Positions 17,003-25,803 of a stretch of 64,000 nucleotides of DNA are shown here, in pieces. Each line of letters opens with the position of its first letter. The stretch's first letter is position 1. The notes beneath the pieces are model-generated. The model did no database searches. It saw only the letters and a list, made by a program, of their open reading frames with translations, and was not told the DNA's origin. Origin of the DNA: JBFMCC01 sp037445635 (GTDB lineage: Bacteria > Chloroflexota > Anaerolineae > Anaerolineales > Villigracilaceae); NCBI GenBank assembly GCA_037445635.1, contig JBBIKC010000014.1, forward strand, positions 1 to 64,000, in the 5' to 3' direction. The translations under genes and the position numbers were made by a program.

Positions 17003-18499
17003 TTGAGAAACCGTAACGCGTCCCTCATCCTTCGAGGCGTTTCCGCTCTCTTTCTGGTCTTTGCCATTATCCTGACCATCATTGCGCTGGTCGGATACAG
17101 CCGCCAGCGCAATAACTACCCGCCGGGCATGACCATCGGCGGCGTGGCGGTGGGCGGCGTGGATCCTCAAACCGCCTCCCAGCGCGTCCTGCAGGTGTAC
17201 TCCTCCCCGGTCGAGCTTCAGTACGCGGGCGCGGTCATCCTGGTGGACCCGCTGGTGGCGGGCTTCGAGATAGACCTCGATACCATGCTCGCCGCAGCCG
17301 ACCTGACCCGCACCGGCTCCTCGTTCTGGGGCGGATTCTGGGACTATTTATGGAATCGCGAATCCGCGTCGGCTGCGGTGCCGCTCAGCGCCACGGTCTC
17401 GAAAGAGCGTCTGCGCGCCTTCCTCCAAAACGAGGTCGCCGCCCGATACGATACGCCGCCGACGCCCCCACAGCCCATCCCCGGCAGTGTCAGTTTCATC
17501 CCCGGCCAGCCCGGCCAGAGTCTCGATATTGACCGCGCCCTCATCCTCGTGGAGGATGCTCTGCGCTCGCCGACCAACCGCATCGTCGCGCTCAGCTCGC
17601 GGACCACCGTGTCGGCGCGTCCCACCATTGAAAACCTGGAGATCCTGCTCAAACAGGTGATCGAACTTTCGGGCTTCGACGGCGTGATCGGCGTATATAT
17701 GCTCGACCTGCAAACGGGACAGGAGATTCATTTCGCATCGGAGGGCAACCAGCCCCTCAGCGTCTCACCCGACGTGGCCTTCGGCGCCTCCAGCACAGCC
17801 AAGATTCCCATCATGGTGGCATATTTTTCACAATACGGTTCCGCCGCGCTGGAAGAGAATACGACCGAACTTCTGATAGACATGATCCGCCGCTCCGAAA
17901 ATCCGCCTGCAGACCGCTTCATGGTCAGCCTGGACGAAGAGCGCGGCCCGCTGGTCGTAACCGAACGAATGCAGGCTCTCGGTCTCACCAACACATTCAT
18001 GGCCGGCTATTTTTACGACGGCGCACCCCTGTTGCAAATCATCAACACGCCTGCCAATCAACGCACGGACGTAACCACCAATCCCGACCGCTACAATCAA
18101 ACCACACCTTCCGACATGGGCATGCTGCTCGAAGACCTATATCAATGTGCGGAGACCGGCGGAGGCGCACTGGTGGCTGTATTTCCCGCAACGATGAATC
18201 AACAGGTATGCCGGCAGATGATCGACATTCTTGTGCAGGATAAACTCGGCGCGCTGTTGCAGGCCGGCGTCCCGGAAGGAACGCTCATCGCCCACAAGCA
18301 CGGCTGGGTCACGAATCCGCTGACGGGTGTCATTGATAACGTGAGCGACGCCGCCATCGTCTATTCCCCCGGAGGAAACTACATCCTGGTCGTTTACGCC
18401 TACCATCCCGTGCAGATCGTGTGGGATACCACCGCTAATCCGCTCTTCGCCCAGATCTCTCAGGCGGTCTATAACTATTTCAACGTTTCCACACAGTAG
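17003..18499 (+). CDS. Membrane-anchored serine hydrolase, beta-lactamase fold
   Basis: A 498-residue protein. An N-terminal helix (about residues 10-32) is followed by a peptidoglycan-binding-type segment (MTIGGVAVGGVDPQTASQ) and, from about residue 215, a class A beta-lactamase-like domain. Catalytic motifs are S-T-A-K (about 263), SEN in place of SDN, and KHG in place of KTG. The domain faces outside and may act on peptidoglycan or a peptide; antibiotic resistance cannot be inferred. The start is TTG. The stop codon lies in an 11-bp hairpin. Confidence 0.8.
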   Translation: MRNRNASLILRGVSALFLVFAIILTIIALVGYSRQRNNYPPGMTIGGVAVGGVDPQTASQRVLQVYSSPVELQYAGAVILVDPLVAGFEIDLDTMLAAADLTRTGSSFWGGFWDYLWNRESASAAVPLSATVSKERLRAFLQNEVAARYDTPPTPPQPIPGSVSFIPGQPGQSLDIDRALILVEDALRSPTNRIVALSSRTTVSARPTIENLEILLKQVIELSGFDGVIGVYMLDLQTGQEIHFASEGNQPLSVSPDVAFGASSTAKIPIMVAYFSQYGSAALEENTTELLIDMIRRSENPPADRFMVSLDEERGPLVVTERMQALGLTNTFMAGYFYDGAPLLQIINTPANQRTDVTTNPDRYNQTTPSDMGMLLEDLYQCAETGGGALVAVFPATMNQQVCRQMIDILVQDKLGALLQAGVPEGTLIAHKHGWVTNPLTGVIDNVSDAAIVYSPGGNYILVVYAYHPVQIVWDTTANPLFAQISQAVYNYFNVSTQ

Positions 18500-18522
18500 C
18501 GCAAGATAAACTCTTGCGCTAC
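18496..18522. repeat. Perfect 11-bp hairpin over a stop codon
   Basis: GTAGCGCAAGA (18496-18506) and TCTTGCGCTAC (18512-18522) with loop TAAAC. It contains the TAG of the serine hydrolase and overlaps TACAAT (18520-18525), the -10-like box six bases before the next ATG. No T run follows, so it is a palindromic element or processing site rather than a classical terminator. Confidence 0.7.
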
Positions 18523-18531
18523 AATCGCCCC

Positions 18532-19233
18532 ATGAGCGCCGCACTCGGACTCTTCCGCCTCCAGCAGATCGACTCACACATTGACCAGGCGAGGGCAAGG
18601 CTGGAAGCCATCCGCCAGACGCTCGAAAACGACGCAGACCTCAAAGCGGCCTCCGCCAAACTAGCCGATGCGGAAGCCCGCGCCCGCGCCGCCAAAAGCG
18701 CCCTGAGCGACGCCGAAGTCGAGGCGCAAAGACAGCGCATCAAGATCGAACAGGCCGAAGCCAGCCTGTACGGAGGCGGTGTCCGCAACCCGAAGGAATT
18801 GCAGGACCTGCAGCACGATGTGGCTTCGCTCAAGAAACATCTCGTCACGCTGGAGGACCGTCTCCTCGACGCCATGCTGGCGAACGAGACGGCCGAATCG
18901 GCCCTGGCCGAAGCCCGCGCCGAGATGAAACAGGTGGAGGCCAGCCGCGGAAGTCAGTATCAAAATCTGGCCGGTGAGCAGGCCGAACTGAACCATCAAA
19001 TGGACCGTTATACGGCCGAACGGCAGGCCGTCCTGAGCGCGCTGGACGTCAAGTGGCTCGACTTATACCAGTCTCTGCGCACGGAACGACGCGGTATCGC
19101 CGTAACCTCCATCACGGACGGGGCATGCGCCTCCTGCGGCACGACCCTCACCGCCGCGCAGCAGCAGAACGCCCGCTCATCCGGCCAGCTCTTCCACTGC
19201 CCAACCTGCGGGCGGATTCTATACGCCGATTAA
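18532..19233 (+). CDS. Coiled-coil zinc-ribbon protein
   Basis: A 233-residue protein: a long, Ala/Glu/Arg-rich coiled coil (residues 1 to about 190) and a C-terminal four-Cys zinc ribbon (CASCGTTL and CPTCGRIL). This is the architecture of the widespread bacterial C4-type zinc-ribbon family thought to bind nucleic acid or RNA polymerase; no precise role is established. I start at the ATG, not at a TTG 18 bases upstream. The NACHT gene starts three bases after the stop. Confidence 0.85.
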   Translation: MSAALGLFRLQQIDSHIDQARARLEAIRQTLENDADLKAASAKLADAEARARAAKSALSDAEVEAQRQRIKIEQAEASLYGGGVRNPKELQDLQHDVASLKKHLVTLEDRLLDAMLANETAESALAEARAEMKQVEASRGSQYQNLAGEQAELNHQMDRYTAERQAVLSALDVKWLDLYQSLRTERRGIAVTSITDGACASCGTTLTAAQQQNARSSGQLFHCPTCGRILYAD

Positions 19234-19236
19234 ACT

Positions 19237-21822
19237 ATGCGGTTCATCCTCGATCCGTTTTCATTCCTGATCGGATTCATCGTAGCCCTCGGCTTCGTGT
19301 GGCTGTATAACCGCATGCGCCCGTTCCTCAAGGAAATGCAGGCCAACGCGGCCGCCGCGCGCGAAGAGGTCCAGGCGCGCCGTTCCAGCGGAGTAGAAGA
19401 CAACCATCGCAGAATCACCCTGCGACGCGCGCAAGGCATGCACCTGGCCGCCTCGCTCTTCGCACTGGACGAAATCCTCCAGACGCCTCTGCTCATCGCC
19501 CCCCTGCCGCGCGTCGAGCCGGGCGGACCCCTGCTCACAGAAGACATCGTCACACAGACGCTTCCCTACATGCCGGCCTGGCCCGAGATCGCCGCATTAT
19601 ACGGCTATCCGACACTCACCCTGTCCAAGGCGCTCTCCGGCGGGACCAACCTGGTAATCACCGGCGAAGCCGGCCACGGAAAGACCGTCGCCCTGGCCCA
19701 TCTCGCCTCCCTCGCCGCGAACCGCGACGCCAGCCTGGGAAGTTTGAGCAACGCCATCCCGTTCCTCCTGCACACCGCCGACCTCAATCTTCCGGTCGAC
19801 CCGAAGAACGTCCTGAATCCGATCCTCGCCGCGGTGGAGGTCAACGCGCCGATATTCGACCTGGGCAGGCTGCCGGGCTTCGTGCAGTATGCCTTCCAGG
19901 GCGGGCACGCGCTCTTCCTCCTCGACGGCTTCGACGAACTGCCGCTCGAACAGGAACAGGTGGTTTCCGAATACCTCAAAGCCCTGCTCGCGGCCTATCC
20001 CAAAATCCGAATCGTGACCACAGCCGCGCCCCAGCAACTCGACGGCCTGCTCGGCCTCGGTTTCGCGCCCCTGGCCGTCATGCCCTGGGGGCCTGTTCAG
20101 CAAAACGAATTCATCCACCGCTGGGGACAGGTATGGAGTCAATTCGTCGGTGTGGATGACTGGACGCGGGGCGGGCTTCAGCAGGTGGATCCGATCTTGC
20201 TGGACAACTGGCTGGGCGCCGACAACCACGCGTTGACTCCCCTTGAGCTGACTCTCAAGGTCTGGGGCGGCTACGCAGGTGATAGCCTCGGTCCGCACGT
20301 GCTGGAATCCATCGCCGCGCACGTCCGCCGCGTGGCTCCAGCCAACACGCCGGCCGCCGCCCTCGAGACGCTGGCCATGCAGATCATCCTCACCGCCCAG
20401 CCGGCCTTCGATCCGCGCAGGGCACGCGAGTGGGTGCGCGCCTTTGAACCAGTCGAAGGGACGCCTGCTGCGGCGGAGACGGTCGGGACCGTTCAAAAAC
20501 CCCAGACCGGGCCGCTCGGAGAACCGTCCAAATCCACGCCGCTTCCAACGACCGGTCCGCTCGGCAAGACCGGCCCGTTGGGACAGAAGTCCAGGCCGAG
20601 TCAGCCCAGGCAGCCCAGCGCGGGATTACTGGGAAAGATGGCCGCCTCCGGCCTGCTGGTGGCGCATCCCGGCAACAAAATGCGCTTTCTGCACCCGGTC
20701 TTCGCGGGATACCTGGCCGGACGCGGACTATCGGCATTCAACGCTAGCCAGACCCTGCTCACCCAGCCCGATTGGACCGGCAAACTGCTTACACTGCGTT
20801 ATCTGGCCGCCCACGTGGACGTGAGCAATCTGGTGGACGCACTGCTTCAGCAACCCGATCCGCTTCTGCGCCGTCCGCTCTTGAACATCGGCCGCTGGCT
20901 GCGCGATGCGCCTCGCGACGCGCCCTGGCGCAGCAAGGTCATGGCAGAGCTGGCGCAGCTCCTTCAAACCGAGGGCCTGCCGCGTGCCTTGCGCGGCCAG
21001 GCCATGGCGGCCTTCGCCTGGAGCGGCGATCCCGGCGCGGCGGCCTTCTTCCGCCAGGCGTTGAACTCGCTTTCGTTCGAACTCATTCCCCTGGCCGCGC
21101 TGGGAAGCGGATTCGCAAAAGACGTAAAGGCCATAGACCGGCTGGCGGCCGCCCTGTCCGCCCCCAGCGTCAACTCGCGGCGCGCGGCCTGCCTGGCGCT
21201 GGTCGCCATCGGCACAGAACGATCACTCGAGCCGGTCGCCCGCGCCCTCCTGCAGGGCGATGAGGATCTGCGCCGCGCCGCGGCCGAAGCCCTCGCCAAC
21301 GACCCGGTCGAAGGCCATGCCATGCTGCGCGACGGCGCGACCCTGGCGGACATCTTGGTGCGCCGCGCTGTAGTATACGGACTGGCGCGCCTTGAGGCTG
21401 AATGGGCAGTTGAAACACTGAGAAAGATGCAGGTCGCGGATGACCAGTGGGTGGTCCGCAACGCGGCCGGCGAAGTGCTGGACAGCAAGACCCATCCCGA
21501 CCCGCGCGTGCCGGCCAGGCTCACCCGCCCGGCGGAAACGCCCTGGCTGGTCGAATTTGCAGGCAAGCAGGGCGTGGGAATCCCGCCCGGCGCGGCCGCC
21601 ACCGATATCCTGCTCATGGCACTCAAGAACGGCAACGAGGACGAACGCCTGGGCGCGCTGCCCTACCTGCGCCGTACGCCCACCGAAGGCGTCATCAAGG
21701 CGTTCTACGCCGCCCTGCAAAGCGACGACCCTGAACTGCGCGATTACGTCTTCCAGACCTTGAGCGAACTGGGCGCGGCCGGCGTATACCTGCCCGACCC
21801 CGCACAGTTTGGTCTGGGGTAG
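19237..21822 (+). CDS. Membrane-anchored NACHT-type ATPase with HEAT repeats
   Basis: An 861-residue protein with an N-terminal helix (residues 8-24). The P-loop is GEAGHGKT (about 142-149) and the Walker B box LFLLDGFDELPL (about 227-238), the double-acidic form of NACHT STAND ATPases. A Pro/Gly-rich linker around residues 425-465 has four or five copies of TGPLG or close variants. Residues 550-861 are helical HEAT-like repeats (ALVAIGTERSLEPVARALL and similar). STAND ATPases are signalling switches, often in stress or phage defence; here the gene sits among housekeeping genes and no effector domain is visible. Confidence 0.8.
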   Translation: MRFILDPFSFLIGFIVALGFVWLYNRMRPFLKEMQANAAAAREEVQARRSSGVEDNHRRITLRRAQGMHLAASLFALDEILQTPLLIAPLPRVEPGGPLLTEDIVTQTLPYMPAWPEIAALYGYPTLTLSKALSGGTNLVITGEAGHGKTVALAHLASLAANRDASLGSLSNAIPFLLHTADLNLPVDPKNVLNPILAAVEVNAPIFDLGRLPGFVQYAFQGGHALFLLDGFDELPLEQEQVVSEYLKALLAAYPKIRIVTTAAPQQLDGLLGLGFAPLAVMPWGPVQQNEFIHRWGQVWSQFVGVDDWTRGGLQQVDPILLDNWLGADNHALTPLELTLKVWGGYAGDSLGPHVLESIAAHVRRVAPANTPAAALETLAMQIILTAQPAFDPRRAREWVRAFEPVEGTPAAAETVGTVQKPQTGPLGEPSKSTPLPTTGPLGKTGPLGQKSRPSQPRQPSAGLLGKMAASGLLVAHPGNKMRFLHPVFAGYLAGRGLSAFNASQTLLTQPDWTGKLLTLRYLAAHVDVSNLVDALLQQPDPLLRRPLLNIGRWLRDAPRDAPWRSKVMAELAQLLQTEGLPRALRGQAMAAFAWSGDPGAAAFFRQALNSLSFELIPLAALGSGFAKDVKAIDRLAAALSAPSVNSRRAACLALVAIGTERSLEPVARALLQGDEDLRRAAAEALANDPVEGHAMLRDGATLADILVRRAVVYGLARLEAEWAVETLRKMQVADDQWVVRNAAGEVLDSKTHPDPRVPARLTRPAETPWLVEFAGKQGVGIPPGAAATDILLMALKNGNEDERLGALPYLRRTPTEGVIKAFYAALQSDDPELRDYVFQTLSELGAAGVYLPDPAQFGLG

Positions 21823-21831
21823 GAGATTCAC

Positions 21832-23166
21832 ATGCTCATCACGAACGCGTCCCTCGTCACCTGGGGAACGCCCAACCAGATCCTGGAAAACAGCGCGCTC
21901 CTCATCGCGGACGGTCGTATCCGCGAAAGCGGTGCCTCCGCGCAACTCGAAGCGAAGTACCCCAACGAGGCAAAACTCGACGCGCGCGGCCAACTCGTCA
22001 TGCCGGGCAACATCTGCGCGCACACGCATTTTTACGGAGCCTTCGCGCGCGGCATGGCCATCCCCGGCGAAGCGCCCGAAAACTTCAAACAGATTCTGGA
22101 ACGCCTGTGGTGGCCGCTCGACAAATCGCTGGACGAGGAGGCTGTGCGCTACTCCGCGCTGGTCTGTCTCGTGGACGCGGTCAGGCACGGCACGACCACG
22201 CTGATTGACCACCACGCCTCGCCCAACGCCATTGACGGCTCGCTCGACATCATCGGAGAGGCCGTCGTTCAATCTGGACTTCGGGCCTGCCTCTGCTACG
22301 AAGTCACCGACCGCGGCGGCCCGGAGAAGATGCGCGCCGGCATCCGTGAAAATGTCCGCTTCATCAAGAAGACAAAGTCCCCGCTTCTGGCCGGGACCTT
22401 CGGCCTGCATGCCCCGCTGACGCTTTCCAACACCACCCTCGACGAATGCCGCGCCGCCGCGCCCGAGGGGACGGGGTTTCACATCCACACATCCGAGTCA
22501 AAGGACGATAAAGCCCAGGTGCTGGCAACGGCCAACTCGAAACCAATTGACTGGCTGAACGAACATGGCATCCTCGGCCCGCGCACCATCATCGCACACG
22601 GCGTCCACCTCGACGAGTACGAGATGGACCAACTCGCCGCCACGCAGGCCTGGGTCACGCACCAGCCGCGCTCGAACATGAACAACGCCGTCGGCGTGGC
22701 TCAGGTGGAAATGATGCTCGAAAAGGGCATCAAAGTCTGCCTCGGCAACGACGGGTTCTCCAACGCCATGTGGGAGGAATGGAAGACGGCCTACCTCCTG
22801 CACAAAATCCATCACCTCGATCCGCGCCGCATGAACGGCACGACTGTGACCCAGATGGCAATCTACAACAACGCCGCGCTCGCCAACGTCTTCTTTCCCG
22901 GCGCGCTCATCGGGCAGATTATACCGGGCGCGTCTGCCGACCTCATCTTTGTGGATTACCATTCGCCCACCCCCCTCACTGCGGACAACCTGCCCTGGCA
23001 CATCCTTTTTGGCTTCCAGCCGAGCATGGTGACCACAACGATCGTCGCGGGCAACGTTCTGATGAGAGACCGCCAGTTACTGACCCTCGACGAAAAAGAG
23101 ATTGCCGCCAAAGCCCGCGAACAGGCCGTCAAGACCTGGAAGCGCTACAACGAACAATTTTCATAA
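21832..23166 (+). CDS. ssnA: Amidohydrolase, SsnA/chlorohydrolase type
   Basis: A 444-residue metal-dependent amidohydrolase. Metal ligands are HTH (residues 64-66), HIHTSES, IAHGVHL and the Asp of LGNDGF. The segment around HTHFYGAFARGM and LWWPLDKSLDEEA is typical of SsnA-like aminohydrolases of purine catabolism operons, which fits the xanthine-dehydrogenase-like genes 12 kb away. The substrate is not known. AGGAG stands eight bases before the ATG. Confidence 0.85.
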   Translation: MLITNASLVTWGTPNQILENSALLIADGRIRESGASAQLEAKYPNEAKLDARGQLVMPGNICAHTHFYGAFARGMAIPGEAPENFKQILERLWWPLDKSLDEEAVRYSALVCLVDAVRHGTTTLIDHHASPNAIDGSLDIIGEAVVQSGLRACLCYEVTDRGGPEKMRAGIRENVRFIKKTKSPLLAGTFGLHAPLTLSNTTLDECRAAAPEGTGFHIHTSESKDDKAQVLATANSKPIDWLNEHGILGPRTIIAHGVHLDEYEMDQLAATQAWVTHQPRSNMNNAVGVAQVEMMLEKGIKVCLGNDGFSNAMWEEWKTAYLLHKIHHLDPRRMNGTTVTQMAIYNNAALANVFFPGALIGQIIPGASADLIFVDYHSPTPLTADNLPWHILFGFQPSMVTTTIVAGNVLMRDRQLLTLDEKEIAAKAREQAVKTWKRYNEQFS

Positions 23167-23176
23167 ATGAGGAAAC

Positions 23177-23851
23177 ATGGTTGAATCGTCGCTGCTCATA
23201 TCCATCGCAATTCTTGGAGGAACGGGCAAGGAGGGCAAAGGCCTCGCCTACCGCTGGGCGAAGGCTGGCTATCACATCCACATCGGCTCACGCACTGCCG
23301 AAAAAGCGCAGGCTGCTGCAACCGAACTGATGAATCTGCTCAATGGCGACGCTGCCATCGAGGGACTCTCCAACCTCGATGCCGCGCAGATAGCGGACAT
23401 CGTCGTGCTGACCGTGCCGTATGCCGCGCACGCGTCCACGCTCGAGTCGGTGAAAGAGGCGCTCAAAGGGAAAATCCTGATTGATGTGACCGTGCCCCTC
23501 GTCCCGCCGAAAGTGGCGACAGTGCAGATGCCCGCCGCGGGATCTGCCGCCCAGGAGGCGAAGCAGATTCTCGGTGACGACGCGGAGGTCTGCGCCGCGT
23601 TCCAGAACATTTCCCATGAGCACCTGCTCACTGACGCGGATGTGGAATGCGACGTGCTGGTGACGGGCACAAGCAAAGATGCCCGCGCCGAAACAATCAA
23701 ACTGGTCGAAGCCGCGGGCCTCACAGGCTGGGACGCGGGTCCGCTCGAAAACTCGGTCGTGGTCGAGGGCCTGACCAGCGTGCTGATCGGCATCAACAAG
23801 AAGTATGGAAGCACGCACGCGGGGATAAAAATTACCGGCGTTGAACGTTAA
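23177..23851 (+). CDS. npdG: F420H2:NADP oxidoreductase
   Basis: A 224-residue reductase that exchanges hydride between F420 and NADP. The N terminus AILGGTGKEGKGLAYRWAKAG binds NADP, and VVLTVPYAAH and CDVLVTGTSKDAR are family motifs. It heads the F420 gene block and gives the cell its link between NADPH and F420H2. The stop codon lies in a heptamer repeat that separates it from cofE. Confidence 0.93.
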   Translation: MVESSLLISIAILGGTGKEGKGLAYRWAKAGYHIHIGSRTAEKAQAAATELMNLLNGDAAIEGLSNLDAAQIADIVVLTVPYAAHASTLESVKEALKGKILIDVTVPLVPPKVATVQMPAAGSAAQEAKQILGDDAEVCAAFQNISHEHLLTDADVECDVLVTGTSKDARAETIKLVEAAGLTGWDAGPLENSVVVEGLTSVLIGINKKYGSTHAGIKITGVER

Positions 23852-23867
23852 ATGTTCAATGTTCAAC
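23840..23867. repeat. Heptamer array between npdG and cofE
   Basis: Four units GTTGAAC, GTTAAAT, GTTCAAT, GTTCAAC with strict 7-base spacing. The npdG stop TAA (23849-23851) is inside the second unit; cofE starts four bases after the array. GTTGAAC also opens the array at 46337. Confidence 0.85.
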
Positions 23868-23870
23868 GAC

Positions 23871-24653
23871 ATGACGCTAACGCTTACCCCTTTGCACCGA
23901 ATCCCTCTCATCCGCCACGGCGACGACCTGGCGGATATTCTTCTAACCGCACTTCGCGCCTCGCGCATCGGGCTCCGGGACGACGACATCCTCGTCCTCG
24001 CATCCAAGATCGTCTCCAAATCCGAAGGGCGGATGGTGGACCTCGCCACGGTTACACCGGGCGAACGCGCCAACGAACTCGCGGCCAGGTCCGAAAAAGA
24101 CCCACGCGTGGTCGAACTCATGCTGCAGGAAAGCAACGAGATCCTGCGCGTACGCGCCGGGACGATCGTTGTCGAGCACCGCCTCGGCTTCGTCTGCGCC
24201 AACGCGGGAATTGACCATTCAAACGTGGGGCACGGGGCGTGGAGCATGGAACGCGGGGCGTCCGAAGAGTGGGTCCTGCTCCTCCCAACAGATCCAGACG
24301 CGTCGTCGCGCGCGATCCGAGAACGGATCGAATCTAGAACGGGAAAGCGGATCGGCGTCATGGTCATCGACTCGCACGGACGCGCCTGGCGCAACGGGAC
24401 GGTCGGCGTGTGCATCGGCCTGAGCGGAATCCCTGCGCTGGTGGACCTGCGCGGCCAGCCCGACCTGTTCGGGTACACACTGCGCATCACCCAGGTCGGC
24501 GCGGCGGACGAACTGGCCGCGGCCGCCAGCCTCGTCATGGGACAGGCCGCCGAGGGCACGCCCGTCATCCACGCGCGCGGATTTCCTTACCCGCTGCGCG
24601 AGGGCTCGCTCAAAGAATTGCTCCGCCCCAAAGAACAGGATATGTTTCGATAA
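23871..24653 (+). CDS. cofE: F420-0:gamma-glutamyl ligase
   Basis: A 260-residue CofE. It adds glutamates to F420-0 with GTP. Visible motifs are HGDDLADIL, DDDILVLASKIVSKSEGR, ANAGIDHSNV, LLPTDPDAS, VMVIDSHGRAWRNGTVGV and AADELAAAASLVMGQA. I use the ATG after the repeat; an upstream TTG would overlap npdG. Between HSNV and EEWVLLLP a heptamer repeat adds about 12 residues not usual for the family. Actinobacterial FbiB fuses this ligase to a nitroreductase; here the reductase is a separate gene nearby. Confidence 0.93.
   Translation: MTLTLTPLHRIPLIRHGDDLADILLTALRASRIGLRDDDILVLASKIVSKSEGRMVDLATVTPGERANELAARSEKDPRVVELMLQESNEILRVRAGTIVVEHRLGFVCANAGIDHSNVGHGAWSMERGASEEWVLLLPTDPDASSRAIRERIESRTGKRIGVMVIDSHGRAWRNGTVGVCIGLSGIPALVDLRGQPDLFGYTLRITQVGAADELAAAASLVMGQAAEGTPVIHARGFPYPLREGSLKELLRPKEQDMFR
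24224..24262. repeat. Heptamer array in frame inside cofE
   Basis: CGTGGGG, CACGGGG, CGTGGAG, CATGGAA, CGCGGGG, CGTC. The 7-base period is kept across five units, and the frame remains open, coding for a Gly/Trp/Met/Arg-rich insert in the ligase. Confidence 0.7.
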
Positions 24654-24661
24654 GGAGCACA

Positions 24662-25054
24662 ATGAAATCCATCCCCGCCGAATACCACGACCTGCTCAGG
24701 GACGAAACCAAAGCCTATCTCTTCCTCGCCACCGTCATGCCCGACGGCTCGCCGCAGGTGACGCCCGTCTGGTTCAACACCGACGGCGAACACATTCTCA
24801 TCAACACCAGCGAGGGGCGCGTCAAGGACCGCAACATGAAGGCGCGGCCCAAAGTGGCGATGGTCATTCAGGATCCCACAACGCCGTATCGTTACATCCA
24901 AATCCGAGGCGAAGTGGCGGCTCATACCACCGACGGCGCCGACGAACACATCAACGCCCTCTCGCTCAAATATGACGCCAGGCCCTGGACCTACCAAAAG
25001 GGCCAGAAGCGAATCGTCTACAAGATCAGGCCGAGGCATATTGACCAGCACTGA
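24662..25054 (+). CDS. F420-dependent PPOX-type protein
   Basis: A 130-residue split-barrel flavin/deazaflavin-binding protein (YLFLATVMPDGSPQVTPVWF, INTSEGRVKDRNMKARPKVAM, YIQIRGEVA). The family uses FMN or F420; the position in an F420 gene cluster favours F420. The role may be reduction of an unknown substrate or cofactor storage. AAGGAG stands just before the ATG. It overlaps the following nitroreductase by 14 bases. Confidence 0.85.
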   Translation: MKSIPAEYHDLLRDETKAYLFLATVMPDGSPQVTPVWFNTDGEHILINTSEGRVKDRNMKARPKVAMVIQDPTTPYRYIQIRGEVAAHTTDGADEHINALSLKYDARPWTYQKGQKRIVYKIRPRHIDQH

Positions 25055-25631
25055 CCTGCACCACTTCCTGCGGACGCGCCGCTCCATCCGCCGCTTCAAA
25101 GCGGACCCCGTGCCCGATTCCGTCATCGAGCGGATTCTCACCACCGCGGCCTATGCGCCCTCCGCGCACAACCTCCAGCCGTGGAGGTTCGTCATCGTGA
25201 CCGACGCGTCCGCCCGCTCGCGCCTCGGACATGCCCTCACCTCCAAAATGCGCGCCGACATGCAGGCCGCGGGCGCGAACGAAGCCGAGATCGAAGCGCG
25301 CGTCGCCAACTCCCTGCGCCGATTGGACGAAGCGCCCGTCGTCATCCTCCTCTGCCGCGACGTGACCGCCGTCCGCGAGCATAAACGCGAAGACGAGATC
25401 ATGTCCACCCAATCTGTCGCCGCGGCAGGACTGCAACTTCTGCTCGCCGCACACGCGGAAGGTTTGGGAGGAAACTGGATCTGCTGGCCTTTGTATGCAC
25501 AGGAGGAGACGCGAAAAGCGTTGGATTTGCCAGAAACGTGGGAGCCGCAGGCAATGTTTTTTGTTGGGTGGGCAGATGAGGTACCAAAAGAAAAAGCTCT
25601 GAAAACAGGATGGCAAAATGACAAAGGATGA
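25041..25631 (+). CDS. Nitroreductase-family protein, FbiB-C-like candidate
   Basis: A 196-residue FMN-binding nitroreductase fold (FLRTRRSIRRFKADPVPD, AAYAPSAHNLQPWRFV, LLAAHAEGLGGNWICWPL). In actinobacteria the C-terminal part of FbiB, of the same fold, reduces dehydro-F420-0; a single-domain version between cofE and cofD is a good candidate for the same step. That is inference from context. The TTG start gives the typical N terminus and a 14-base overlap with the previous gene. Confidence 0.78.
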   Translation: MTSTDLHHFLRTRRSIRRFKADPVPDSVIERILTTAAYAPSAHNLQPWRFVIVTDASARSRLGHALTSKMRADMQAAGANEAEIEARVANSLRRLDEAPVVILLCRDVTAVREHKREDEIMSTQSVAAAGLQLLLAAHAEGLGGNWICWPLYAQEETRKALDLPETWEPQAMFFVGWADEVPKEKALKTGWQNDKG

Positions 25632-25803
25632 TGCCTGGAAAACATTTCGTGATGGCCTAAAATATGGGTGGAACAAAGCCTTTCGGATAATGCTCGCTTT
25701 GTATTTTCCTTTTTCTCTTGCACTGATATTCTTTGGAGGCAAACTTCTCATACAAAGTGGATTCTTGAATCAAAACATCATCTACATGGTTCTTTCTCGA
25801 TGA
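25618..25803 (+). CDS. Small membrane protein between nitroreductase and cofD
   Basis: A 61-residue frame with one or two hydrophobic stretches (FRIMLALYFPFSLALIFFG and the C-terminal part). It begins inside the nitroreductase end and its TGA overlaps the cofD ATG (ATGA), so ribosomes may pass from one to the other. The DNA is AT-rich compared with its neighbours. No family is recognised; it could be a spurious frame. Confidence 0.5.
   Translation: MTKDDAWKTFRDGLKYGWNKAFRIMLALYFPFSLALIFFGGKLLIQSGFLNQNIIYMVLSR

Noticed and set aside
17003..18499. Antibiotic-resistance beta-lactamase
   Set aside because: The SEN and KHG motifs, membrane anchor and wall-binding segment fit a broader serine hydrolase group; no evidence for drug hydrolysis.
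21223..22488. Open frame of 421 codons antisense to the NACHT and SsnA genes
   Set aside because: It crosses two confident genes on the other strand and shows only Arg/Gly/Ala-rich low-complexity protein.
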